Assembly (NCBI GenBank): GCA_937877605.1
Contig: CALFJA010000047.1
Location: 1 to 24,832, forward strand
Length of the DNA: 24,832 nucleotides
Reading direction: 5' to 3'
Source of the DNA: an uncultured Prevotellaceae bacterium
GTDB lineage: Bacteria; Bacteroidota; Bacteroidia; Bacteroidales; Bacteroidaceae
A program made the translations under genes and the position numbers. A model generated the notes under the pieces. That model ran no database searches. It was not told the DNA's origin and was given only the letters and a program-made list of their open reading frames with translations. Shown piece by piece: positions 7,426 through 14,037 of the stretch; the first letter of the stretch is position 1; each line of letters opens with the position of its first letter.

Positions 7426-8598
7426 ATGAAAAAAGAAACGATTAAGTTATGGGGGCTATCCCTCTTCTTGACCCTTTCCTGTGCTACGGTCTTATCTGCC
7501 TGTTCAGAAAGTGACAACTCCATTGAGCAGGACAGCGTATCAGCCATTGCCGACAAAGTTTGGGCTTTCAGCCAGAGCCACCCGGACGGATTTACGCTTG
7601 ACATCCGAAAAATGGCAGAGCCGACTGAAGGAATAGCCGTCAGTTATGCAGAAACACAAAACAGTCATTCCCGCGATCAGCTCGACAAGGTTGTTTGCCA
7701 CGCACTCAGTCACGACGGTTATGTGGGTGGGTGGCTGAATACAGAAAATGGGCTGTATTATTTTGACAGTACCAAACTCTTCCCAGAAACATCGCTCAAA
7801 GAGGCCATTCAGTTCGGACAGGAGAATGCCCAACATTCGGTTTTCATCCTTTCCACCTACACAGAGATTCCGACGGATGGAAAGGTTGCGGAAATCGTTG
7901 AACGAGGCACATTGCTTGTTGGCACTACAGGTGACTATCGGCCGCTGTCTTTCTGTGAGGCAGACGGGACATATTGGGGCTTTGGTATAGAAGTTGCCAA
8001 AGAAATTGCCAGCTATTTGGGGGTAGAGACCGGCTTTGTAAAGACCTCATGGCCAACACTGACAGCTGATGTGTTGGCAGAACCTCAGACCTTCGACCTT
8101 GCAATAGGTGGCATTACCATCACAGACACCCGTAAGGAAACCATGCTGATGAGTGAGGGTTATCTGGCCAACGGCAAGACCATCCTTTGCAGAGCCTCAG
8201 AGAGCGACAAGTACAAGTCTTTGGCCGACATCGACAAGCCAGAGGTGCGTGTGATGGTTAATCCTGGAGGACTCAACGAAAAGTTTGCCAACGAGAACCT
8301 CACGCATGCCACCATCATCGTCCACCAGAAGAACGAGGAAATACCCTCACTCATAGCAGAGGGAGAGGCCGATGTTATGATTACAGAAATCACCGAAGCC
8401 CCTTATTATGTACAAACTGACACCCGCCTTGCCGCCCCACTTTTAAACGAGCCGTTCACTCACGGAGAGATTGGAGTCTTGATGCAGAAGGGACAGGAGG
8501 ATTTGTTGGAAATGGTGAATAACACCATCCTGAAAATGAAGTCTGACGGCACCCTCCGTCGCTTGCATGAAAAATACGGATTGGTATATGCCTATTAA
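7426..8598 (+). CDS. Lipoprotein with unknown N-terminal domain fused to a PheC-like domain
   Basis: This 390-aa protein has a lipoprotein signal with lipobox LSAC (C26). Residues about 45-147 form a domain I cannot name (HPDGFTLDIRKMAEPTEGIAV, then GYVGGWLNTENGLYYFDSTK). Residues about 152-385 are a type 3 periplasmic solute-binding fold most like cyclohexadienyl dehydratase (PheC): LLVGTTGDYRPLSF, KTSWPTLTADV, GGITITDTRKETM, RVMVNPGGLNEKFANENL and DVMITEITEAP. PheC converts prephenate or arogenate to phenylpyruvate or phenylalanine outside the cytoplasm; related proteins only bind amino acids, so activity is not proven. The acidic pair E321/E324 sits where family members carry functional acidic residues. 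The fusion to the N-terminal domain and the lipid anchor set it apart from ordinary PheC. It lies in the repeat block with no amino-acid biosynthesis genes nearby. Confidence 0.88.
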   Translation: MKKETIKLWGLSLFLTLSCATVLSACSESDNSIEQDSVSAIADKVWAFSQSHPDGFTLDIRKMAEPTEGIAVSYAETQNSHSRDQLDKVVCHALSHDGYVGGWLNTENGLYYFDSTKLFPETSLKEAIQFGQENAQHSVFILSTYTEIPTDGKVAEIVERGTLLVGTTGDYRPLSFCEADGTYWGFGIEVAKEIASYLGVETGFVKTSWPTLTADVLAEPQTFDLAIGGITITDTRKETMLMSEGYLANGKTILCRASESDKYKSLADIDKPEVRVMVNPGGLNEKFANENLTHATIIVHQKNEEIPSLIAEGEADVMITEITEAPYYVQTDTRLAAPLLNEPFTHGEIGVLMQKGQEDLLEMVNNTILKMKSDGTLRRLHEKYGLVYAY

Positions 8599-8749
8599 GA
8601 ATTAGAACTATGGAAGTCTGCCAAAATCAGGCCAAAAACCGGCAAATTAAATGTCAGGATTTTCGTTAAGCCAAATGGCCAGGGCAAAGTTTACTTTGGC
8701 TATGGCATGGCGAGAAAATCAACCGTTGAATGAAATGAAACGAAGATTT

Positions 8750-8780
8750 TTTGCCTGTTGCCAGACAAGCATTATCTTTG
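8750..8780 (+). promoter_or_regulatory. Repeat-borne promoter 2
   Basis: TTTG (8750-8753), a 19-bp spacer and TATCTTTG (8773-8780). The next gene starts at 9015, so the leader would be about 230 nt, longer than for copies 1 and 3 because of the insertion. Confidence 0.8.
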
Positions 8781-8922
8781 TTGCAGACAAATTGAGCACA
8801 CCTTGGGGCAACAAACGAATAAAAAAAGCCAACGAAACAATCCTAAAGCCCCTTGAAATGATTGAATTTCTGTAGCGAAATACAACGCAAACCACTGTTA
8901 CACAACAACATACAAAACACAG

Positions 8923-8957
8923 GATTTAACTTATCATAAAATCGATTAAGTTCAAAC
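8923..8957 (+). repeat. Short core element, copy c
   Basis: This 35-bp element is identical to copy d at 9197-9231. Its arms AACTTATC and GATTAAGTT pair over 8 bp with one bulged T around ATAAAATC; the flanking TTT and CAAA can extend the stem. It ends 57 bp before the truncated antitoxin gene. Confidence 0.85.
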
Positions 8958-9014
8958 TTCATCGGTACTCACAAAGAATATGATGATATTGACGACATAA
9001 AAAACATATGAACT

Positions 9015-9203
9015 ATGGCACAGATTAAGACGGAGAAACAATATGAGGCAGCGTGTGGGCGCATAAACGAGCTCCTACGTGTCGTAACGAACAAGACTCC
9101 AGCGGATGACAAACACCTGCTGGAACTTGACTTGATTTCTGACTTGGTGGCAGACTATGAGGAGGAACACTTCCCCGTAGAAACACCATCGCTTATGATT
9201 TAA
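9015..9203 (+). pseudogene. Truncated HigA-type antitoxin (N-terminal part only)
   Basis: The 62-aa product resembles the N-terminal segment of COG5499/HigA-type antitoxins: IKTEKQYEAACGRINELL, then LELDLISDLVADYEEEHFPVETPSL. In full-length members this Y-E-x-x-H-[FY]-P region is followed by a helix-turn-helix domain. Here the frame ends two residues after PSL. The last codons, including the TAA at 9201-9203, are part of core repeat copy d, so the repeat replaced or interrupted the DNA-binding half. No toxin gene is adjacent. It may be a dead remnant or a short protein still made that keeps only the N-terminal domain. Confidence 0.7.
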
Positions 9204-9231
9204 CTTATCATAAAATCGATTAAGTTCAAAC
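9197..9231 (+). repeat. Short core element, copy d
   Basis: It is a perfect 35-bp direct repeat of copy c, 274 bp downstream. It begins within the final coding triplets of the antitoxin fragment and provides its stop codon. Confidence 0.85.
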
Positions 9232-9236
9232 TGAAA

Positions 9237-9254
9237 GGTTCTCCGAAGAGAACC
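9237..9254 (+). other. Small perfect hairpin
   Basis: GGTTCTC-CGAA-GAGAACC forms a 7-bp stem with a stable-looking tetraloop 5 bp after core copy d. No T run follows, so it is not a classical terminator; it may be an RNA structure or part of the repeat junction. Confidence 0.55.
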
Positions 9255-9286
9255 GTGTGAAGGGGTGAATGATTGTCTTTCCAATG

Positions 9287-9322
9287 GAATTAATTGTTCA
9301 TAAAAACAGATTAAATTCAAAC
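9287..9322 (+). repeat. Short core element, copy e
   Basis: GAATTAATTGTTCATAAAA followed by CAGATTAAATTCAAAC. It is diverged but keeps the CATAAAA centre and the TTCAAAC end. It lies about 170 bp before the lipoprotein gene at 9492. Confidence 0.7.
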
Positions 9323-9439
9323 AAAACAACTTGGATGAAGATGCTTTTATTCGGTAGTTTTTCCTGATATGCAAAAGATAATTATAGGCAATCAAAATTT
9401 TATTTCCTGACCAGTACATCTTATTTCAAGAATGTTTAT

Positions 9440-9447
9440 TACCTTTG
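9440..9447 (+). promoter_or_regulatory. -7 box of the lipoprotein gene at 9492
   Basis: TACCTTTG matches TAnnTTTG; no good -33 TTTG is found at the expected distance. The leader would be about 40 nt. This promoter does not belong to the repeat family. Confidence 0.6.
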
Positions 9448-9491
9448 TCGTATTGTAATTTTTATCCACAAAATTTAAAACACTTAGCAAC

Positions 9492-9992
9492 ATGAAAAAG
9501 ATTTTTAGTATTGCTGTCGTAGCACTTGCCGTAGCTGTATTCGCAGCATGCTCTTCAAAGCCGAAGCTTGAAGGAGAGGAAGTAGTGAAAAAGTATTTCA
9601 CCTTCATCCAGCCAACAGGATGGGAAGTTGAAGACGGTGCAGACGAGAACAAGGTAATTTTGCACTTTGGAGACAGTGTAAAATACACGGTTACCGTAGA
9701 GGCTAACGACAATTGCACCTTTGAGAACGAGTTGAAATTCTACTCCGAAGAAGCAGACTTCTGCAAGGCACTGCCTGCTGATCAGGACATTCAGGCAAAC
9801 GGTCTTACCTTCAAGGGTTTCCAGAAGCCAAGGGACCTGTACACCTTCTATATCACAGAACTGACCAACGCCGAGAAGGGAAAACTTACCGTGAGCGCAT
9901 CTACCAACAGGTATGATGTTGACCCAATGCAGGAACAGATCATCAAAGATTTCATCGCTAATGTAAAACTCAACGAGAAGAAGGCTGAATAA
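9492..9992 (+). CDS. Lipoprotein of unknown function
   Basis: This 166-aa protein has a lipoprotein signal MKKIFSIAVVALAVAVFAAC with the acylated cysteine at C20. The mature part contains QPTGWEVEDGADENKVILHFGDSVKYTVTVEA and later LYTFYITELTNAEKGKLTVSAS, which suggests a single beta-sandwich-like domain of about 130 residues, and ends in a helix (MQEQIIKDFIANVKL) with a charged tail. I do not recognise a family. It has its own promoter and a strong terminator, so it is a single-gene unit. Confidence 0.85.
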   Translation: MKKIFSIAVVALAVAVFAACSSKPKLEGEEVVKKYFTFIQPTGWEVEDGADENKVILHFGDSVKYTVTVEANDNCTFENELKFYSEEADFCKALPADQDIQANGLTFKGFQKPRDLYTFYITELTNAEKGKLTVSASTNRYDVDPMQEQIIKDFIANVKLNEKKAE

Positions 9993-10068
9993 ACGCTCCT
10001 GGACGGGAAGGGCTATACCCTCTTCCCCAGAAAATTTGGCCGACATTTAACTGCTTATCGCATAAACG

Positions 10069-10109
10069 GCATCGGCTCCAAGCGTCAAAACTTGGAGCCG
10101 ATGCTTTTT
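10069..10109 (+). terminator. Rho-independent terminator of the gene at 9492
   Basis: GCATCGGCTCCAAG (10069-10082) pairs perfectly with 10091-10104 around the loop CGTCAAAA, followed by TTTTT (10105-10109). The T run is shared with the -33 element of the next promoter. Confidence 0.92.
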
Positions 10110-10204
10110 GGCCAATTATCAGATAAGCATTATCTTTGTTGCAGACAAACAGCCACATACGAAACACAGGACTTGATTTATCATAAAATCCATTAGACTC
10201 AAAC
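10105..10204 (+). repeat. Long promoter-bearing repeat, copy 3 (right part)
   Basis: Only the promoter, leader and core of the long repeat are present. From the -7 box through ACAAACAGCCACATACGAAA it is nearly identical to copy 1. Its promoter is TTTG (10107-10110), a 20-bp spacer and TATCTTTG (10131-10138). The upstream 94-bp block of copies 1 and 2 is absent; a terminator is fused directly to its left end. Confidence 0.85.
10170..10204 (+). repeat. Short core element, copy f
   Basis: GACTTGATTTATCATAAAA followed by TCCATTAGACTCAAAC. The arms TTGA and TCAA can pair. It ends 16 nt before the ATG at 10221, a position like that of copy a. Confidence 0.75.
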
Positions 10205-10220
10205 ATTTAAACTAAAAAAA

Positions 10221-10745
10221 ATGCAGAAGATGAAAAGAAGACTATCGCTGGCAGTGCTCTGTGTTATGTTGCTATCAGCATGTGGAGGCAAGAAAGCCCA
10301 AGTGGAAAACGCAGATACCGTTGCAGACTCTACGATCGTGGCGGCAAAAGGCGATAAGGGGGTTGATACCGAAGTATTAAAACAGGAAAAGGAAGCCGTC
10401 AGAAGTTATGTCGAGCAGTTTTATAGTGATTGGAGCGATAAGGAACTGACAGACTATGACAATTTGAAACAGCACATTACTCCCAACCTCCAGAAGTTTT
10501 TGGCTGACGCATATGAATTTGACTGCGAAGGCGAATGCCTGGCTGTGTGGAAGTTCTTCTATGAGGGCGGTGGCGATGTCGGTGAGATAAAGTCACGACA
10601 GATAACAGCCCGCGATGCAAGACATGTCCTTGTAGAAAACAAGTATGAGAACTATGAGTATGATGTGCTTCTTACGGTGGTAAGGGATGCCGACACTTTC
10701 AGGATAGACAGTCTGAAGCAAGAAAGATCAGAGTATATTGATTAA
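10221..10745 (+). CDS. Lipoprotein, DUF3828/NTF2-like
   Basis: This 174-aa product (171 aa if the ATG at 10230 is used) has a lipoprotein signal with lipobox LSAC, C21 from the first ATG. After a low-complexity linker (KKAQVENADTVADSTIVAAKGDKG) comes a domain that starts with EAVRSYVEQFYSDWSDKELTDYDNLKQHITPNLQKFLADAYE. The middle has an acidic ECEG-type segment and the end is beta-rich (VLVENKYENYEYDVLLTVVRDADTFRIDSLK). This resembles small DUF3828/NTF2-like periplasmic proteins of unknown role. It is driven by the repeat-borne promoter copy 3. It may be a distant analogue of the secreted protein at 6802, which sits behind copy 1. Confidence 0.82.
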   Translation: MQKMKRRLSLAVLCVMLLSACGGKKAQVENADTVADSTIVAAKGDKGVDTEVLKQEKEAVRSYVEQFYSDWSDKELTDYDNLKQHITPNLQKFLADAYEFDCEGECLAVWKFFYEGGGDVGEIKSRQITARDARHVLVENKYENYEYDVLLTVVRDADTFRIDSLKQERSEYID

Positions 10746-10922
10746 ATGAAATGGCTGTTACTTGCAAGTAATATTTTCACGCATTTTCCGTTTATATGTA
10801 AGAGGAGACAAGGAGCAAGCCCAAGGAACCCTTTTACCTTAAGAGGGAGAGAGAGTAAAGTGGGGCTTGCATCTATTCTCTTCGATGGAAGTGAGTATGT
10901 CTGCGATTACGACTATTTTTAA
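10746..10922 (+). CDS. Possible 58-aa ORF, doubtful
   Basis: An ATG directly follows the lipoprotein stop and opens 58 codons (MKWLLLASNIFTHFPFICKR to SEYVCDYDYF). There is no family resemblance, and an inverted repeat runs through it. It could equally be untranslated leader of the acyltransferase gene at 10935. Confidence 0.2.
   Translation: MKWLLLASNIFTHFPFICKRRQGASPRNPFTLRGRESKVGLASILFDGSEYVCDYDYF
10815..10870 (+). other. Extended inverted repeat upstream of the GNAT gene
   Basis: GCAAGCCC (10815-10822) pairs with GGGCTTGC (10863-10870), and TTTAC (10833-10837) with GTAAA (10855-10859) inside. No T run follows. It may be a structured 5' leader or a weak terminator of the preceding gene. 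No clear TAnnTTTG promoter was found between here and 10935. Confidence 0.45.
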
Positions 10923-10934
10923 TGCTTTCGTGAG

Positions 10935-11876
10935 ATGATGTTCGAGATAAGGCGATATGTGTCAGAGCATGAATCGGAATGGAACCGGTTTGTGGTTCAG
11001 TCGAAGAATGGCACTTTTCTCTTCAACCGGAGTTATATGGACTACCATCGCGACCGGTTCAACGACCATTCACTGATGTTTTACCTTGACGGACGCCTTT
11101 GTGCCTTGATGCCTGCCCATGAAGAGGGTGAAATATTCTGTACTCACCGCGGTCTTACCTATGGCGGCTTGGTAATGGACAGCAAGACTACTGCTGCACA
11201 AACCGTTATATTGTTCAAAGAACTCAACGACTATTTGCGCAATCATGGTTTCCGACAAGTACTTTACAAGTGTGTTCCATGGATTTATCATCAGATGGCT
11301 GCAGAAGAAGATCTCTACGCCATTTCCAGAGTTTGCGATGCCCGCCTGGCCTCCCGTGACCTGGGAACTGCCATTGTCCAGCGCAATGCCATCCGATGGG
11401 AAAGGATACGCCGCAGGGCACTGAAACGCGCACAGGAAGCAGGTGTTGTTGTGGCACGAAGCAACGATTACGCGGGGTTTTGGGATGTGCTTAATGGAAA
11501 CCTTGCCCAGAAGTATAACTCAAGACCTGTTCATACCTTGCAAGAAATAGAATTGCTGAGTTCGCGCTTCCCAAAGAATATCGTGCTCTATTTAGCGCAG
11601 AAGGACGGTGAGATTCTTGCCGGCATGGTGCTTTATGTCAGCAGCCAGGTAGTTCGTGCCCAATACAGTTCGGCCAGTCCGCTAGGAAAACAGTTAGGAG
11701 CCATTGATATAATTTACGACCAGGTGATCAACCACGACTACCGTGAGTTGCCTTATTTTGAATTTGGCACATCAGCATTGAGTAACACCAATGCCATTAA
11801 CGAATCACTCATTTTCCAAAAAGAAGGCTTTGGCGGACGGGGACTATGCTTTGACACATACCAATGGGAACTGTAG
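10935..11876 (+). CDS. FemAB/GNAT-type acyltransferase
   Basis: This 313-aa soluble protein has the two-lobed GNAT layout of FemAB-like enzymes. The first lobe includes FLFNRSYMDYHRDRFNDHSLMFYLDGRLCALMPA and RGLTYGGLVMD. The second has NLAQKYNSRPVHTLQEIELL, GEILAGMVLYVSSQVVRAQYSSAS and a C-terminal segment FEFGTSALSNTNAINESLIFQKEGFGGR typical of Bacteroidetes members. Such proteins transfer acyl or aminoacyl groups to cell-envelope or small-molecule substrates; the acceptor is unknown. Two ATGs in tandem (10935, 10938) are equally good starts. The rhomboid gene follows after 56 bp on the same strand, and the three genes from here to 13112 may form one operon. Confidence 0.82.
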   Translation: MMFEIRRYVSEHESEWNRFVVQSKNGTFLFNRSYMDYHRDRFNDHSLMFYLDGRLCALMPAHEEGEIFCTHRGLTYGGLVMDSKTTAAQTVILFKELNDYLRNHGFRQVLYKCVPWIYHQMAAEEDLYAISRVCDARLASRDLGTAIVQRNAIRWERIRRRALKRAQEAGVVVARSNDYAGFWDVLNGNLAQKYNSRPVHTLQEIELLSSRFPKNIVLYLAQKDGEILAGMVLYVSSQVVRAQYSSASPLGKQLGAIDIIYDQVINHDYRELPYFEFGTSALSNTNAINESLIFQKEGFGGRGLCFDTYQWEL

Positions 11877-11932
11877 AAGGGGCTTTGCCATGAGAGGCAA
11901 GGGCACAATTCCCCAATAAAATACAAAGACGA

Positions 11933-12544
11933 ATGGTAACAATTATAATAATAATTATCACATGCCTGGTGAGCATCTACTTTACGGGGAACAAGAAAGG
12001 CATCTCAAAAATGATGTTCAATGCCTATCTGGTTTGGTATGGTAAGCAATGGTACAGAATGCTCTCCAGCGGATTGGTACATGCAGGCATCGCCCATCTG
12101 GCCTTCAACATGCTTACCCTGTACTTCTTCGGTCCCATCGTGGAGGAGTATTTCTCCTATTACTTTGGCGTCACGATGGGCAAGGCTGTTTTCATCTTTT
12201 TCTATATCAGTGCCATTGCCGTTGCCAGTCTTGCCGACCTCTGGAAGTTCCGCGACAATCCTGGATACAATGCGCTGGGTGCATCGGGAGCCGTCTCTGC
12301 CGTGCTCTTCGCCGCCATACTCTTCGAGCCGACCATGGGCATAAGCATATTCTTCGTGCCGTTTTTCATACCCGCCTATATCTTCGCACCACTCTACCTG
12401 GCCTACTGCTGGTATATGGCAAAAGCCAATGTCGATAACATCGGTCACACCGCCCATTTCTGCGGAGCACTCTATGGGCTGGTTTTCCCCTTAGTGTTCA
12501 AGCCCCAGATATTTACCGACCTGCTGAACTACTACCTTTATTAA
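11933..12544 (+). CDS. Rhomboid intramembrane serine protease
   Basis: This 203-aa protein with about six membrane segments has all the rhomboid signatures. HLAFNM (H55, N59) supplies the oxyanion-hole residues, GASGA contains the nucleophile S118, and AHFCGALYG contains the catalytic H175. These match H150/N154, S201 and H254 of E. coli GlpG. The first helix is a run of isoleucines (residues 4-9). It cleaves within the membrane-spanning segments of other proteins; the substrate is unknown. The next gene starts 7 bp after its stop, so the two are almost certainly cotranscribed. Confidence 0.93.
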   Translation: MVTIIIIIITCLVSIYFTGNKKGISKMMFNAYLVWYGKQWYRMLSSGLVHAGIAHLAFNMLTLYFFGPIVEEYFSYYFGVTMGKAVFIFFYISAIAVASLADLWKFRDNPGYNALGASGAVSAVLFAAILFEPTMGISIFFVPFFIPAYIFAPLYLAYCWYMAKANVDNIGHTAHFCGALYGLVFPLVFKPQIFTDLLNYYLY

Positions 12545-12551
12545 TCCTGTC

Positions 12552-13112
12552 ATGAAAACACAAATACCCAAAGGCCGCAAGGTTACCATTAGCATTGTAA
12601 AGGCGAATGTTTTTGCCATAGTGCTCATGGTGGTGTCTGCCATTGCGTTCCTGCCCCCTTTCTTCATGATATGGAAAGACCGGAAAACCGTCAGCGAACT
12701 CTTTGGTGGCTTCGGCAACTGGAGTATTGTACCCATCCTAATGATAGCGGGCATTCTTGTTCATGAACTGATTCACGGCTTGACATGGGCTTGCTTTGCC
12801 AGGAACGGCTGGAAGAGCATCAGTTTCGGGGTGATATGGAAACTACTGACCCCCTACTGCCACTGCAACGAACCGATGCGCATCCCCGGCTACATGATGG
12901 GAGCCATGATGCCCTGCATCGTCCTTGGCATCATTCCTGCCATAGCATCCCTCTTCGTCGGCAGTCTGCCACTGCTCGTATGGGGAGTGTTTTTTGTTGC
13001 CGCCGCTGCCGGAGACATCTGGATGACATGGCTGCTCACCAAGGAAAATCGCAACAGTTTCGTGCTCGACCATCTCTCCGAAGCCGGGTTCTATGTCATT
13101 GACGAAGAATAA
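12552..13112 (+). CDS. DUF3267-type membrane zinc metalloprotease
   Basis: This 186-aa integral membrane protein has a HELIHG zinc motif (H71, E72, H75) at the end of a hydrophobic helix and a later aspartate in AAGDIWM (D155) that would be the third ligand, as in DUF3267/site-2-protease-like zincins. Membrane helices lie around residues 20-40, 57-80, 115-135 and 140-162. YCHCNEP (102-108) holds two cysteines and a histidine between helices. The substrate is unknown. It directly follows a rhomboid protease, so two membrane proteases of different chemistry are made from one transcript. Confidence 0.85.
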   Translation: MKTQIPKGRKVTISIVKANVFAIVLMVVSAIAFLPPFFMIWKDRKTVSELFGGFGNWSIVPILMIAGILVHELIHGLTWACFARNGWKSISFGVIWKLLTPYCHCNEPMRIPGYMMGAMMPCIVLGIIPAIASLFVGSLPLLVWGVFFVAAAAGDIWMTWLLTKENRNSFVLDHLSEAGFYVIDEE

Positions 13113-13226
13113 ACACCCATAGGCGTCAATGGCAGATGCGGCTATTGGCTTGATTTTGCCCAGATGGGTTTCAAACATCATAAAACCAATTACATCGGAA
13201 TTGTAATAACATTGTAACACACATTG

Positions 13227-13258
13227 TTTGCCGTAGCGCTGGTTTTATCATAATATTG
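13227..13258 (+). promoter_or_regulatory. Likely promoter of the acetyltransferase gene at 13282
   Basis: TTTG (13227-13230), a 20-bp spacer and TAATATTG (13251-13258), one base off TAnnTTTG. A short dyad ATTACA/TGTAAT (13189-13207) lies upstream. Just before it, CATCATAAAACCAATTA (13177-13193 region) resembles the centre of the core repeat of the 7-10 kb block. Confidence 0.55.
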
Positions 13259-13281
13259 CCATGTAAAGCCAGTATCTACGC

Positions 13282-13884
13282 ATGAAACACGAACAAATCT
13301 ACGCCGACGGGGAGTTCATCACCTTGCCAATAGTGGAGAACTACCGCGACTGCGTAGAACTCATTCGATCCGATACCTATCGCCATACCGGAAGCCATTT
13401 GCCGCTGTGGCGCATCTGGCTCATGGGGTTTACCCGTAAGTCTGTCGGATTTGCGCTGTGGTGGCGTATGGCCACGCACCGAGGGCTGCTCTACCCGCTT
13501 TGCAAATGGAAACTGCAGTCATACAAGCGGCAGTATGGGCTCTTCATCCCAACCAGCGTGCGCATTGGATACGGATTCTACATCCAGCATTGCTGCGGAC
13601 TGGTCATCAACAGCAACGCCGTCATTGGCAACAATGTACACATAGGACAATTTACCACCATTGGCAGCAATCTTCCCCAAGCTGCCGTTATTGGCAACAA
13701 TGTCTATATTGGTCCCAATGTATGCATCGTCGACAATGTGGTGGTGCATTCCAATGTCACCATCGGTGCAGGTGCCGTGGTTACACGCAATGCACACTCC
13801 GGCACCACCATTGCTGGAGTTCCCGCCAAGCCCATTAGCCAACGTCACCACCAAGAATACATCCGGCACCCCTGGACTTTTTGA
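13282..13884 (+). CDS. Serine O-acetyltransferase-like hexapeptide acyltransferase
   Basis: This 200-aa protein has a helical N-terminal part (about 1-85) and a left-handed beta-helix built of hexapeptide repeats (about 93-180: VIGNNVHIGQFTTIG, VIGNNVYIGPNVCIVD, VTIGAGAVVT), closing with IAGVPAKPI. QHCCGLVIN (H103) corresponds to the HGxGxVI motif of serine acetyltransferases and supplies the catalytic histidine. The divergence of that motif is more like members that acetylate surface polysaccharides than CysE of cysteine synthesis, and no cysK neighbour is present. It has its own promoter. Confidence 0.85.
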   Translation: MKHEQIYADGEFITLPIVENYRDCVELIRSDTYRHTGSHLPLWRIWLMGFTRKSVGFALWWRMATHRGLLYPLCKWKLQSYKRQYGLFIPTSVRIGYGFYIQHCCGLVINSNAVIGNNVHIGQFTTIGSNLPQAAVIGNNVYIGPNVCIVDNVVVHSNVTIGAGAVVTRNAHSGTTIAGVPAKPISQRHHQEYIRHPWTF

Positions 13885-13937
13885 GGAAGAACACACGCCA
13901 CAATACCTTTTATATATTTATAAGGATGGATAATTGC

Positions 13938-13950
13938 TGACAAATTGTCA
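13938..13950. promoter_or_regulatory. Perfect dyad upstream of dnaK
   Basis: TGACAA-A-TTGTCA is a perfect 6+1+6 palindrome located 12 bp upstream of the -24/-12 element. It is not the CIRCE sequence bound by HrcA. It could be an operator for an activator or repressor of the heat-shock gene. Confidence 0.5.
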
Positions 13951-13961
13951 CAAAATGGCAG

Positions 13962-13977
13962 TTGGCACATGCTTTGT
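13962..13977 (+). promoter_or_regulatory. Sigma-54-like promoter of dnaK
   Basis: TTGGCACATGCTTTGT matches the -24/-12 consensus TGGCAC-N5-TTGC except for T in place of the final C. Transcription would start near 13989, with a leader of about 50 nt before the ATG at 14038. No TTTG-N19-TAnnTTTG promoter competes in this gap. Confidence 0.6.
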
Positions 13978-14037
13978 TGTATGTATTGCAGAATTTTTCA
14001 AAATCAAACGCACAACAAGAACAAAAAACATACAACT

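Larger units (their letters stand above)
8622..8957 (+). repeat. Long promoter-bearing repeat, copy 2 (with insertion)
   Basis: It matches copy 1 from CAAAATCAG onward, with 94 identical bases at 8664-8757, inverted arms at 8669-8675 and 8695-8701, and the promoter. After GCAGACAAA (8781-8790) about 115 bp not found in copies 1 and 3 intervenes before similarity resumes at about 8908 and runs through the core element. It fills most of the gap between the genes at 7426 and 9015. Confidence 0.85.

Noticed and set aside
6555..10204. Integron with attC sites
   Set aside because: No integrase is seen, the cores lack the paired RYYYAAC/GTTRRRY boxes, and several genes carry their own promoters.
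10746..10771. TTACTTGCAAGTAA palindrome as a terminator
   Set aside because: It has no T run and almost no loop; it is more likely chance.
13938..13950. CIRCE element for HrcA
   Set aside because: The dyad does not match TTAGCACTC-N9-GAGTGCTAA.
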